From Locusta migratoria (taxonomy: Eukaryota > Arthropoda > Insecta > Orthoptera > Acrididae): a DNA stretch of 64,000 nt. Positions 1 to 10,893 of the stretch are shown in pieces. A program made the translations under genes and the position numbers. Location of the stretch: the NCBI GenBank assembly GCA_026315105.1, contig CM048755.1, positions 763,053,301 through 763,117,300 on the forward strand. The letters are read 5' to 3'. The notes under the pieces were generated by a model that had not been told where the DNA came from, did no database searches, and saw only the letters and a program-made list of their open reading frames with translations. Positions within the stretch are counted from its first letter, which is position 1; each line of letters starts with the position of its first letter.

Positions 1-1188
1 CAACGTGCTGACATGAGGACAGTTTCCAACCAATTTCTCATACATAAACAGCAGTTGACCGGCGTTGCCTGGTGAAACGTTGTTGTGATGCCTCGTGTAA
101 GGAGGGCAAATGCGTACCATGACGATTCCGACTTTGATAAAGGTCGGATTGTAGCCTATTGCGATTGTCGTTATCGTATCGTGACATTGCTGCTCGCGTT
201 GATCGCGATCCAATGACTATTAGCAGAACATGGAAACGGTGGATTCACGAAAGCAATAACGCCCCCCGCCCAACGCCCTCGTATCACTAGCAGTCGAGAT
301 GACAGGCATCTTATCCGCATGGCTGTAACGGATCGTGCAGCCACGTCTCGATCCCGGAGTCAACAGATGGTGAAGTTTGCAAGACAATAACTATCCGCAG
401 GAATAGTTCGAAGACGTTTGCAGCAGCATGGACTATCAGCTCGGAGACCATGGCTGCGGTTACCCTTGACGCTGCACTACGGACAGGAGCGCCTGCGATG
501 GTGTACGGAACTACCAACCTGGGTGCATGAGTGGCAAAACGTCATGTTTTCGGATGAATCCAGATTTTATTTACAGCATCATGATGGTCGCATCCATGTT
601 TGGCGACATCGCGGTGAACGCACATTGGAAGCGTGTATTCATCATCGCCATACTGGCGTATCACCCGGCGTGATGGTATGGGGTGCCATTGGCTACACGT
701 CTCGGTCACTTCTTGTTCGCATCAACGGAACTTCGAACAGTGGCCGTTACATTTCAGATGTGTTACAACCCGTGGCTCTACCCTTCATTCGATCCCTTCG
801 AAACCCTACATTTCAGTAGGATAATGCACGACCGCATGTTGCAGGTCCTTTACGGGTCTTTCTGGATACGGAAAATGTTCGACTGCTGCCCTGGCCTGCA
901 TATTCTCCAGATCTCTTACCAACTGAAAACGTCTGGTCAATGGTGGCCGAGCGACTGGCTCGTCACAATACGCCATCCAAGCTCTGATTGCCTAAATGCC
1001 CAGGCGTATCAAGGCGGCTATTCCGGCCAGAGGTGGATGTTATGGGTACTGATTTCTCAGGACCAATGCACCCAAATTGTGTGAAAATGTAATCACATGT
1101 CAGTTCTATTATAATATATTTGTCCAATGAATAACCGTTTATCATCTGAATTTTTTCTTGGTGTAGCAATTTTAATGGCCAGTAGTGT
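1..1188 (+). pseudogene. Tc1-like DNA transposon with decayed transposase, left end outside window
   Basis: This is a Tc1/mariner-superfamily transposase relic. A plausible start ATG lies at 88, and an N-terminal frame follows that breaks within about 45 codons. The catalytic core is readable at 418-819: a WQNVMFSDESRF stretch carrying one catalytic Asp, and a GVMVWGAI block that is typical of Tc1 transposases. The frame shifts near 815. In another frame, about 815-1000 carries a DNARPH motif and a PWPAYSPDL-type motif followed by an ENVW box, which hold the remaining catalytic positions. The element ends at 'ggccagtagtg' just before a TA near 1189, the usual Tc1 terminus and target. The left terminus is not in the window. 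With at least two frame breaks the copy cannot encode a full enzyme. The family call is confident; the exact lineage is not assigned. Confidence 0.85.
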
Positions 1189-1305
1189 AGTTAAACTAAC
1201 TTAAAGTAACCTGACGACAACCATTCCCCAGGGGTGACTCGAACCTCCGACGGCGTGCAACCGCGAACGCTCGGCCACTCCACCACGGTCCCACGTTTTT
1301 GTTGC
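1189..1305 (-). repeat. tRNA-derived SINE fragment (family 1)
   Basis: Antisense tRNA-like head. On the minus strand it reads a 'ggtggagtggccgag'-type A box and a 'ggttcgagtcacccc'-type B box, followed by a few bases of the SINE body. Most of the 3' body is missing. It abuts the Tc1 terminus. It is a diverged relative of the SINE copies at 8.8, 11.4 and 30.9 kb. Confidence 0.7.
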
Positions 1306-2830
1306 ATTCCCTAAGTACGTAGGAATATTTAGATTATTTTGTATCTTTCATCTCTCTGACACGGCGGCGACCATAACGGATACGACACCTCCAAAACAAT
1401 ATAGTCGGCTATGCAGTTGATGGCTGCGCTTCGCAGCCAAGTGCACTTTTCGGTTTCACTTTAAGCGGCTTTCAGCGCGTTTTGGAGCGCAGATTATGGG
1501 GGTATACAAAAACTGAAATTGAATTATCTTTCATATAGCCAGTTTTGTAAATTGACTGCTCAAATGGTTTGAATGTGAACATTTTAGCACAGGCCTTAGC
1601 GTGACTGCTATAAATAATAATTTAAACTTACAATTTAGTGTATCCAATCACTATTTATTTGACCAATAACCCAGCAGTTGAGTTTGATAGATTTACAAAC
1701 ATTTGAACACTATTTATTTTATTTCTACTACACGTTTTTGTATTTTTAAACTCCATTATTAGGTGAATTTATGTCAATAAAAAAGACGTGTACGTCTAGT
1801 GTGAACGAATTTTACGCATTTCTTAGCAGTATCTGCAGTGGTCAAGATCTTGCTTCCCAATACATCACGTGTGTTTTGGAAACGAAACGGCATTACTGTG
1901 TAACAATCGACTTTAGATCGTGTGTCCATACTCACGTAATCTCCGTCAATAGTCTGAAATTTTGTAGGTGAAATTCAGTTACATATGTTAATTTCGAATT
2001 GGCTCAGATATTGGAAGGAGAAGAATGGTCATCAATTAGTGCCCAATTTGTGGCTGAGAAATTCTGTGCTGGATGTATTAACGATGAAAAAACAACTTCC
2101 GGTCGACAATGAGGTCAATGGAGATTGTACGTAACTTAACTTTAGACTCAACTATAAGCGGACGTAATATATGTATATATTGTAAATAATGATCTTACCA
2201 TCTGATTTTACGGAAACCACAGAAATATGCTAACGGCTAGTGTGCTAGGAACACAAACCTGCAATGACATATCTTAAGCAGGAAGTGAAGCTTGAAAACA
2301 GCACTTACAAATATACGAATTATTGCCTATTCTCTACAGATATCTGTCAAAGTGGCCATCATCAAAGGATGAAAATGCTTTTACTTTATGTATAAGCAGT
2401 AATCGTTCCTTTATATGAACATCTTGTACGTAAAGTTACAAAATATTTATATACCCAAATTTTAGATACCATAATTCGTAAACAGAATAAAAATATCTAA
2501 AAAATAATGTGAGAACATATCTTGTAACTTAGAGTACTGTCAACTCCATAAGAAAGGTGAGTTGCTTGTCTACCTGATGAATTTATTTTCTCTCTGAGAT
2601 GATGTCTGCACTGGCCGAAACCGGTAAAGAATAGATAAACCCATCAAATACATAAAATGTACAAAAATGCAAGTCTCACGACAAATTCCAACCACCGTAA
2701 AAAGATGTGATATCATGGGAAAACAAGTCAGTTATTTTAGTTAGTGTCCATGGAACCATTGTTCAACACCTCGTCGTAATCCGTTACCTAATCATTTTTC
2801 TATCAAAATTTATAGTGACTATACTAATAT
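1306..2830. other. AT-rich intergenic DNA without a recognisable gene
   Basis: About 1.5 kb of AT-rich sequence. The longest frame, at 1771-1971 (66 codons), shows no family motif and I do not call it a gene. The only recognisable structure is a hammerhead-like block near 2594-2625, listed separately. The target site of Gypsy-A is at its right edge. Confidence 0.6.
2594..2625 (+). ncRNA. Degenerate hammerhead-ribozyme-like motif
   Basis: The sequence holds 'ctgaga' followed by 'ctggccgaaaccggta'. It resembles a type I hammerhead core (CUGANGA, stem II, GAAA, short stem III, NUH). The first box lacks a base, stem II is poorly formed and the cleavage triplet is GUA. It is probably a remnant of a Penelope-like or related terminal repeat. 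It compares poorly with the two better motifs at 23.3 and 27.85 kb. Confidence 0.3.
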
Positions 2831-3173
2831 TGTCGCATTGAAATGGGAGCAGGCTTGACTTCAAAGGCAACTGAACACAGCACATATACTGAAAGCACGT
2901 TTATTACGAACATACACGCAGCACTGACTGCCTCTCGGGCACAGTGCTCTGCTATTTATACACAGACAGAATTTACCAAAAAATTAGAAGAACAGTTAAC
3001 ATAAGAAACAAGTAGAATTTACAAGTGAACATAAGAAAATGTAGAACATTCTGGAATTGTTAATTTCAAAGAAATAAATTTTTGCCGGGGAGCGGGATTT
3101 AACCAGCGACTGCAGTCCGTGACGCTATCCCCTGCGCCACGCCGGCAGTTGGTGTACGTGGTCTCTCGCGGCA
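2831..3173 (-). repeat. Gypsy-A 3' LTR
   Basis: 343 bp, the partner of 7847-8202. Differences include several substitutions and short deletions, for instance in the tRNA-like block where about 10 bp are missing. This implies an old insertion. Confidence 0.92.
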
Positions 3174-3254
3174 TTGCTCCCTCTCCTGGAAAATCAGCGA
3201 CCCGCAGTTACGATCCCTGTGGGGCCAGCTGGAATATCCCGGATCTTGACCTTG

Positions 3255-6200
3255 TCATAGGTCCTCTGTATCGCAGTTCAAGGAAATCCTTCCCTTCTCC
3301 ACGATTATCGACGACAGACGTTCCAGTCGTGGCTTCATCAGTAACATTAACGTTCTTAGCGTCCTTGAACAAGCGTCCTGCTCTTCAGGATCGTAGTAAG
3401 GCTTCATGCGCAGGACGTGAACAATGTCTCTTCGCTTTTGTCGTTTCGACGACAGCTCATAATCCTCAACTTCGTATGTGACATCTGACAGTCGGTGTAT
3501 GACACGATACGAACCAAAGTATCGCTTCAATAAATTTTCTGACAATCCAATCTTCCGTACAGGGGTAAAAATCCATACACGATCTCCTGGGATGTACACA
3601 ACAGTTCGATGCTTGTCGTTATACAGCTGACGGTCCTGACGGTCCTTCTCCTGAGCGTCCAGTGTCCGTATGCGAGCCAGCTGTCTTGCTTCTTCGCCCC
3701 TGGTGATGAGCTGTTTAACATAGTCATCCTGATTGTCGTCCGGTTGGAAAGGGAACAGCGTATCCATTGTCGTCTGAGCTTCACGGCCATGGTGCAGGAA
3801 AAACGGCGTGAAGCCTGTGGTGTCTTGTCTTGCGGTATTGTAAGCAAATGTTGTCATTCTGTGGACAATGTCGCACCGTGACATTACCTCTGATACTAGT
3901 ATTGACTGGAATACTTTTCCACGATCAGATATCATCACACGTGGTGCTCGGTGCATCAAAATAATGTCTTCTACAAGGAATTTTGCGATCTCTGGAGCTT
4001 CTGCAGTCGGCACAGGTTTGGTGACAGCGTAGCGTGTAAGGTAGTCAGTGCAGACTATTATCCATCGGTTACCGGTTGTCGACTTCGGGAACCTCCCTAA
4101 GAGCTCGATCCCAACTCGGTGGAATGGAGCTGCTGCCGGCGGAATCGGTACGAGATGCCCAAGAGGTAATTGCGGCACATGCTTCTGTCGCTGGCATTCT
4201 TTGCAGTGACTCACATAGTGCTTGACAGATCGGTAGAAACCTTTCCAGTAATACCTGCGTCTGATTCTGTCTAGGGTCTTCACGAATCCCAGATGACCGG
4301 ATATTGGAGCATCGTGGAAATATTTGAGAATAGCTGGCTGGAGATGAGCTGGAACGACCAGTAGCCATTTGGGCCCCAGTGGATCGTAGTTGCTCTTACA
4401 CAATGTTTCGTTTATATGTTGGAACTATTCATTGGTCGGTTCTCCTTTCTCCAAGGCCTCTATCGTTTGTAATAGTGCTGGATCTTCCCTCTGTTCAGCT
4501 GTAACGTCATCTAATTCAGTGAGGGGATACATGTCATTCTTGCTGTTGTGTTCCACTAATGGATACCTGGAAAGGCAGTCGGCATCCTTGTGTTTGCGAC
4601 CGTTCTTGAATACCACTGTGACATCGTACTCTTGGAGTCTTAGTGCCCATCTTGCTAGTCGACCTGATGGATCCTTCAAGCTAGTCACCCAACACAAAGA
4701 ATGGTGGTCTGTCAGGACGGTGAATGGTTTGCCGAATAAATACGGCCGGAACTTGTTGATAGCCCAGATAACTGCGAGACATTCTTTTTCAGTTGTAGAG
4801 TAGTTTATCTCGGACTTTGGGAGTACTCTTGATGCATAGGCTATTACCTTTTCAGCACCTTCATGAACTTGTACAAGCACTGCACCAATCCCATAACCAC
4901 TGGCGTCTGTGTGAAGTTCCGTTTCCGCATTCTCGTCGTACAAGGCTAGCACTGGTGCGGAAGTTAGAGCCTCCTTAAGTACCCGTAAAATTCTTCCTAT
5001 TGTCTCATCCCAGTAAAACTTGGCGTCTCCCTGCAGAAGTTCTTGTAATGGACGTGCCTTGTTACAAAATCCTTTTATGAAACGTCGGTAGTATGAGCAC
5101 AGCCTGAGAAAACTTCTCACATCACGGATGTGCTGAGGAGTTGGAAATTCTGTGACTGCCCTTACTTTATCTGGATCAGGACTGACACCATCTCCGTTGA
5201 CTAGGTGCCCCAGGATTTTTATCTCTTTGACGACGAAGAGGCACTTCTTTGGATTAAGGTGGAGTCCTGCAGCCTGAACACACTTCAACACAGTTGACAG
5301 GCGACTCAGATGTTCTTCAAATGTTTTCGAGAAAACGACAATGTCATCTGAATAGCAACGACACGTCGTCCTCTTAAGAGGTCGAAATAAGTTTTCCATC
5401 ATGCGTTCGAATGGGGCCGGATCATTACATAATCCAAATGGCATTACTTTAAATTCATAGAGACCGTCAGGTGTAATAAAAGCCGTCTTCTCCCTGTCAG
5501 CTTCGTCAACCTCGATTTGCCAGTAACCTGTCTGCATGTCCATAGTTGAGAAGTATGTAGTTCCTTTCAAGCAGTCTAAGGTGCCGTCAATGCGCGGCAA
5601 TGGGTATACATCTTTCTTTTTGATTCTGTTCAGCCGCCCATAGTCGACAAAGAATGGCCATGTGCCATCCTTCTTCTTTACGAGGACCACTGGAGACGAC
5701 CAAGGACTCTCCGAAGGTTGAATAATATCATCTCGCAACATCTTCTCCACTTCCTCCCGAATTATCCGTCTTTCAGCTGGCGACACACTATACGAACGCT
5801 GGCTAATTGGCGGATGATCCCCAGTTTTGATACGGTGCTATATCGTGGGCCATTTCGTCTGACTTTTCCCCTGCTGAAGTGTAAATGTACCCGAAAATCG
5901 GCGTAGTATACCTAACACCCGCTGGCGTTGCTCCTTGGTCAGCCCAGGCTCTATTGGCAGTTCCACGTTTGTTTCCTCCAGCGTGTTGTCTGTACTAACA
6001 GCAGGGCATGGGTCTTCATTGATGACGTTGAGCTCACCGCCCTGGACTAGTTCAGCTATCCCTATACACATTCCCTTGGGGATAAGTTGTGACTGCTCGT
6101 GACAATTTGTGATCAAAATCTCTCCTTGACCATCGGTAACGCTTATGATAGCCGCTGGTATGTAAATTTCTTTTGTGAGCCTGATAAACTTTTTACTATC

Positions 6201-6677
6201 AACAAGCACTTCACAGTTTAATCGTCCATCTGTGTTTGTGACTGCTACTCTTCTCATCGTAAACGGCGGGATCGTCACATTGTAAACGGCAAATAACTTC
6301 CCAGAAAATTCTGTATTACGTGTATCTGTCGGAACAACGTCTTCAATTTGCAGCTCAGATCTTCCACAGTCAATAATAGCTTGGGATGCCTGAAGGAAGT
6401 CCTATTCGAGGATGACATTGTGGCTAGACTCTGTTAACACGACAAATTCAAACGGCTGGGTCCTGTCGTTGATGGTTATTCTTGCGACACAAGTTCCTGC
6501 TGGCTGGACGTACTTTCGTTTCGCGACCTTCAGCACAGTTGCTCCCGTATCACAGAACGTTGTCTTCTTTAGTGTGCGGCGGTAATTATCCGACAATACA
6601 GAGAAAGACGCTCCTGAGTCAACAAGTGCCCGGACAGATTGGCCGTCGATTATGACGTCGATGAGATTCCCCGACAT
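3255..6677 (-). pseudogene. Gypsy-A pol: protease, RT, RNase H, integrase (amber-interrupted)
   Basis: One minus-strand frame spans 6677-3255 with no frameshift but three internal TAG codons (6402-6404, 5838-5840, 4425-4427). A fourth TAG lies directly before the first ATG, at 6678-6680. Domains in order: aspartic protease with DSGAS near 6618; RT within 5786-4900, whose catalytic box reads YSDD at residues 145-148 of that segment; RNase H with HTDASGYGIG near residue 294; and integrase from 4403 with an HHCC zinc finger (C67, C70 of that segment). In the integrase core the first catalytic Asp position is Glu (GIELLG), the second Asp is present (ISDRG), and an in-frame deletion near 3855 removes the region that should hold the catalytic Glu. 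The 3' LTR follows 81 nt downstream. Clearly inactive. Confidence 0.92.
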
Positions 6678-6745
6678 CTAAGCGACTGTCGCCCATGGAG
6701 GATTTTCATTTGCGACGGCCTCACCTCCGTAGATGTTCGCCTCGC

Positions 6746-7820
6746 TTAGTTTTCCTGGGTGAGGCGGCTAGGGGAGCGGCTGGTACCTCTGTACGGCGAC
6801 GGTGAACGGCTGCGGCGCGTCGAGAAGCGACCTCGTCTAGGGTACGGCGATGGGCTTCTTCCCATAGGTCGACTGAACTCATCAGCAGGTGATTGCCTGG
6901 GATAGAACTTCTCTGATGGCTGACGTCTTGCGGCAAAATAATCGTCGAAAACTCGCCTTCTCTCTCTGCAGTAGCGTACCACATGTCCAGGGCGCCCACA
7001 GTGGAAACACAGTGGTGTGTTGTCTTCTGTCCTCCAGACGTCTGTTCTTCTGCGGGGCGTCATAGTTGCCGGGGGAGTTGGCTGTAGCCGCGTCGGCCGG
7101 TTCATGGGCTGCCGTTTGGCGGCTGCAGCGTAAGTCATAGCAGGGCGACGCCATTCTTCACGTCGGGCGCGATTGGCGGGGCAGACAGGAGCTATTGCCT
7201 GAAATTCCTCTTCCTCAGCTGCGTCGGCTCCCTCGTCACTTATAGGGCTTACATCTATGGCCATGATCTGATGCTCGCTTGATCTAATAGTCCCGGCTGC
7301 CATAATCTGTTGTAATTCTTCTCTCATAATTTGTCGTATGAGGGAAGCGAATTCATGCTGGTCTTCCACAACGGCCATACCGACTACATTGGGGAGTCTG
7401 TCATACTTCTTTCGTCCAACCCTCCTTTATTGCATCTCTTCAATACGCTGGCACCACTTGATGAACTCTTCCGTCGTAGCGACGTCTTTTATCAGAAGGG
7501 CTTGGTACATGTCTTGTGCTATACCTTTCATCAGGTGCGTGATTTTGTCGGCCTCAGTCATATTCGGATGGACTATGTTACACAGTGCCAAAACATTCTG
7601 TATGTATGACTCTGTCGGCTCACCATGTCGTTGGGCCCGGTTCTTCAGTTGTTCTTCCGTCGAGCTGATTTGTCGCTGGCGATCACCAAACGTCTTCTTG
7701 AGTTCCGTCTGGAACGTTTCCCAGTCATTCAGCTTCTCTTCGTTGTTTTCGAAACATTGCTGGGCTGTTCCGTTCAGGTAGAAATAATCGTTGGTTAAGC
7801 ATATTGTATGATTCTAGCTG
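6746..7820 (-). pseudogene. Gypsy-A gag (5'-truncated, one nonsense codon)
   Basis: Retrotransposon Gag, the nucleocapsid-forming protein. The minus-strand frame begins inside the Retrotrans_gag domain (a YFYLNGTAQQCF stretch near 7790) without an ATG ahead of it, so the usual N-terminal part is missing between the primer-binding site and this point. The frame runs to an in-frame TAA at 7427-7429 and then continues in the same frame from 7378 to 6746. The downstream part holds one CCHC zinc knuckle, CFHCGRPGHVVRYC, followed by an Arg/Ser/Pro-rich tail. Pol lies in a different frame immediately downstream, as is usual where a ribosomal frameshift joins gag and pol. Not functional as it stands. 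Confidence 0.85.
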
Positions 7821-7846
7821 TTGTACCCGGCGCCTCCACCAAACAA

Positions 7847-8202
7847 TGTCGCGTTGAAATGGAAGCAGGCTTGACTTCGAAGGCAACTGAACACAGCACT
7901 TAAACTGAAAGCAGGTTTATTACGAACTTAACATACACGCAGCACTAACTGCCTCTCGGGCATAGTGATCTGCTATTTATACTTAGACAGAAGTACCAGA
8001 AAGTAGAAGAACAGTTAACATAAGAAAAAGGTAGAATTTACAAGTGAACATAAGAAAGATATAGAACATTCTGGAATTGTTAATTTCAAAGAAATAAATT
8101 TTTGCCGGTGGACGGGATTCAACCGACGACCTTCAGCACCGCAGTCGGTGACGCTGTCCCCTGGGCCACGCCGGAAGTGGGTTTAGCTGGTGTCTCACGG
8201 CA
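7847..8202 (-). repeat. Gypsy-A 5' LTR
   Basis: 356 bp, alignable over its length with 2831-3173. It contains a tRNA-like block near its 5' end (listed separately). Element orientation runs from 8202 down to 7847. The boundaries are set by the TG...CA ends and by the 4-bp target duplication. Confidence 0.92.
8104..8174 (-). promoter_or_regulatory. tRNA-like (A box/B box) block inside Gypsy-A LTR
   Basis: On the minus strand the LTR carries 'tggcccagggg', which fits the pol III A-box consensus. About 45 nt later it carries 'ggttgaatccc', one base off the B-box consensus. The block starts about 28 nt from the 5' end of the LTR, in the presumptive U3. The same block occurs in the 3' LTR at about 3083-3145 with more damage. 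It may be a captured tRNA or SINE head, or a pol III-type promoter. The function is inference. Confidence 0.5.
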
Positions 8203-8206
8203 ATAT

Positions 8207-8375
8207 TAATAGCAACAATAATTCAGTTCCTTGAGACGAACATTGTTTCGTTATACAAAAGGTATTAAATATAAGGATAGGCACTGAATTGAAATTTGTG
8301 ATGTGTCCAGTATTCGAACCCGGTATACCCTACTTACTAGACAGGCGCTTTAGACTGCTGTTTTACGCGATATAT
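8207..8375 (-). repeat. SINE-like repeat, family 2
   Basis: On the minus strand a tRNA-like head with the B box 'gggttcgaatactgg' is followed by a body reading 'aattcagtgcctatcc' and later 'ctgaattattgttgc'. Related body or head segments occur at 17.87-17.94, 18.03-18.13 and 34.37-34.42 kb, so this is a dispersed family distinct from SINE family 1. Gypsy-A inserted at or near its 3' end. Confidence 0.6.
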
Positions 8376-8559
8376 ATTTATCAAATAACATCAGTACAAT
8401 TACTATTAGCTTTACAGTTTAGATAATTATACATAATTACTAATTTACACATAGAAGGCATTCATTTACACTTACATGGAGCATATACACTTAACGAAAC
8501 GGGCTATTTGTAATCAATTAAATGCAGTTTTCGATCTATATGTTAACAACTCATGAATG
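8376..8559. other. Unassigned AT-rich spacer
   Basis: No coding frame or recognisable repeat seen between the family-2 repeat and the next SINE. Confidence 0.5.
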
Positions 8560-8569
8560 AGAGAAGATA

Positions 8570-8774
8570 GCCGCGGCGGATTAGCCGTGCCCACTGAGGC
8601 GCCGCGCTGCGTTGCGCGCGGCGGTTTGCCGTCGAGGGTTCGAGTCCTCCCTCGGGGATGAGTGTATGTGTTGTACTTAGGTTATCTTACCTTAATTTAA
8701 GTAGTTTTTAAGCTAGTGACTAATAACCAAGCAGTTGAGTCCCATAGATTTACAAACATTTGACTATTAGAACA
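8570..8774 (+). repeat. SINE family 1, diverged subfamily, with 10-bp target duplication
   Basis: A tRNA-like head ('cggattagccgtgcc' as a degenerate A box, 'ggttcgagtcctccc' as B box) is followed by the family body ending 'cagttgagtcccatag' and 'acaaacatttga'. The target duplication 'agagaagata' lies at 8560-8569 and 8775-8784. It differs from the main subfamily in its head, so it is a separate subfamily. Confidence 0.85.
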
Positions 8775-8802
8775 AGAGAAGATAAAATGATACAGATTAT
8801 AG

Positions 8803-9004
8803 AGCCGGCCGCGGTGGCCGAGGGGACTGAGACGCTTCAGTCACGGTCTGCACGGCCACTACGGTCGGGGGTTCGAATCCCCCCTCGGGCATGGATATTT
8901 GTGCCGTCCTAGTTCGTAAGTAGTTCATAAGTAGTTTGTAAGTTTAGGGACTGATGACCCCGTAGTTAAGTCCCATAAGCTTAACAAACATTTGAACATT
9001 TGAT
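8803..9004 (+). repeat. SINE family 1 with 12-bp target duplication
   Basis: The head contains 'cggtggccgagggga' (A box) and 'gggggttcgaatcccccc' (B box). The body includes 'gggactgatgaccccgtag' and ends 'acatttgaacatttga'. The target duplication 'tacagattatag' is at 8791-8802 and 9005-9016. Its length of about 200 bp matches the copies at 11.4 and 30.9 kb. It is non-coding and depends on a LINE for mobility. Confidence 0.93.
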
Positions 9005-9016
9005 TACAGATTATAG

Positions 9017-9389
9017 CAACGAATGTGTACTTGAAGTCTGTCTGCAAAGTATCGACTGGTCTAGTTTGTCGCCTCTGCTGTAACACACACACTCCCCGCG
9101 TGTGCGCCCGCCACTGCGTCCTTCGGCGACGCCTCATGCAACAATGCTCATCTTGGCGCTCTTCATGTTTTGTCTCGAACACCACTTTCATCGCCAGTCC
9201 CTTCGGTTTGACCATTTGTCTGGTCAATGCAATGGAACTTCTTCAAACTTTTGCTAACTTTTTCGCCCCTTACAGGAAAATAAAAGCAATCTCTTGTTGC
9301 TAAAGTAGATATACATTATTCGGTGAAAGCAACATGAAAATGGTACACTATACTTCTTGACGGGCAGTTAATAACTCATTTCGTTCGGC
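9017..9389. other. Unassigned sequence
   Basis: A 92-codon plus-strand frame at 9025-9303 is rich in Cys and Arg but has no recognisable motif. I see no gene or repeat boundary here. Confidence 0.5.
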
Positions 9390-9396
9390 TCGACTT

Positions 9397-10560
9397 TTAA
9401 ATCTTGTTCTTTAAAAGCTTACTCTTCTTCTCATTTTCATTTGCTCCAGACGCCCTACAGTAATTTTGAATAACTGTTACTAGTGTGTCAACATCTTCAT
9501 TATTTATTATTAGGAGTCTTATATCATCAGCATAAGCTCTTATTACTGTTTCATACCCTGCAAGTGTTATACCTGTTAATTTATCATGAAACTGTCGAAG
9601 AAAGAGGTCCACTGAAATGGCGAATAGATAAATGGACGGTGGACTCCACTGAAGAACACCACTTCTTATTTGTAACTGTCTTGTTGTTTGACAGTTGACT
9701 GTTATTCTTGCGTTTATTTCTGTCACCATGATTTGTATAAATTCTATTACTCGTTCGTAGAATTCCATTTTCGTTAATATCTGTAAGATATGTATGGTTT
9801 ACGAGGTGAAATGCTTTATAGAAGTCTGAAAACATCAAAGCAAACCTTATGTTTGTTACTGATGTTATTGTAATAATGCCCCTAAATGCGCAGTTTTGAT
9901 GTCTGCAAAGCATTTTGTCTGTAATACTTGAAGTGTTCTTGTTTATAATTCTAGCTATTATTTTATAATCTGAATTAAGTAGCGAAATTGTGAGGAAATT
10001 TTTAGACCTTTCTTTCCTTTAGTTTTAGGAAGAAGAAGAATTTCACTCTCTTTACATCCAGATGGTATCGCTTTGCCCTGGATGTCTTCGTTTGCTACCT
10101 CTGTAATTTTCGCGCCCAGTACTGGCCAGTATTGAATAAAACTGGCAGACCGTGTGGTCCTGGGGATTTTTTAGTGGCGAGGCACACACCGTTTCGTGAA
10201 CGTCTTCTTCACTGAGTTCCGAGACGAGGATATCAGTGCCTACTCCCGTCAGCTGCGGCACTATGATGTTAAGGAATTCTTCAATAGATGCTTCGAATAT
10301 TGGATTTTCAGAATCTAGTTGATTATAGAAGCGACATACGTCGTTGAAAATCTCCTTCTGAGTCCTACGCATCGTACAATCTTTTGTTTTACATTCATTA
10401 ATCAGTGTTCTTCTTCCATTTTTATCATGCTTCATCAGATGACGAAGTGAGGCAGTTTTGTCCTCTGATACCGATTTTGCCTTTGACTTTATTTTCAACA
10501 CCTGTAATTGCTACTTTTTGATGAGGAGTAGCTTCGCCTTGACGTCTCTAATATCTGCTA
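9397..10560 (-). pseudogene. LINE-B reverse transcriptase fragment
   Basis: Minus-strand frames 10501-10052, 9913-9584 and 9768-9397 together cover the linker and RT of a LINE. Visible motifs are a SPLKNPQDH stretch (the degenerate counterpart of the conserved SPGPDG-type box), FALMFSDFYKAF (palm motif A with its catalytic Asp), and YADDIRLLI (motif C). At least two frameshifts separate the pieces, and the protein stops shortly after motif C, so the thumb and C-terminal region are absent. No RNase H is seen. The clade is not assigned. Confidence 0.82.
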
Positions 10561-10830
10561 GGCGAAATGTGGAACCGGAATAAAGAATTATTAAAACCAA
10601 ATAGTAAAACTCATAGTATTTTTAATTTTTCTTTATTTATGGGTACTCTACTACATTAAGGCGGCCAACTTCTTCGGATCCCAATGCGGGACGTTCGAGG
10701 ATGTGGATGAGGACTTTGAACGCGTGACTCAGTGTTACTGATGGACTAACTTTATTGGTGGCCCGAGGCGGCAAAACAAAATGAGACCCGCCCGTGCACT
10801 TGGAAACAAATGTATTAAGGAAAAAGGAAA

Positions 10831-10835
10831 AGAGA

Positions 10836-10887
<52 letters not shown>

Positions 10888-10893
10888 GAGAGA
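10831..10893. repeat. (GA)n microsatellite
   Basis: About 63 bp of GA dinucleotides with two GGG interruptions. The apparent Leu-Ser-rich frame across it on the minus strand is an artefact of the repeat. Confidence 0.95.

Larger units (their letters stand above)
2831..8202 (-). mobile_element. Gypsy-A: full-length Ty3/Gypsy LTR retrotransposon, inactive
   Basis: A 5.37-kb LTR retrotransposon on the minus strand. Its LTRs are at 7847-8202 (5') and 2831-3173 (3'), each starting TG and ending CA in element orientation. The target duplication is 4 bp, 'atat', at 2827-2830 and 8203-8206. A putative primer-binding site starts at a TGG just inside the 5' LTR (about 7840 downward), and a purine-rich tract precedes the 3' LTR at 3174-3189. 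The gene order gag, protease, RT, RNase H, integrase is that of Ty3/Gypsy; there is no env-like frame. The LTRs differ at many positions and by indels, and both gag and pol are interrupted, so this is an old, dead insertion. It landed at the edge of a family-2 SINE-like repeat, part of which continues after 8203. Confidence 0.93.

Noticed and set aside
3119..3481. 120-codon plus-strand frame
   Set aside because: It lies antisense to the 3' end of the Gypsy-A pol frame and LTR and has no motif of its own.
4390..4803. 137-codon plus-strand frame over Gypsy-A
   Set aside because: Shadow of the RNase H and connection region on the minus strand.
8803..8890. Functional tRNA gene (A and B boxes present)
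   Set aside because: The same head occurs in many copies, each followed by the same body and flanked by target duplications; the cloverleaf is imperfect. It is a SINE head.
9025..9303. 92-codon Cys-rich frame as a possible small secreted protein
   Set aside because: No signal peptide, no family pattern and no sign of splicing signals or conservation that I can judge.
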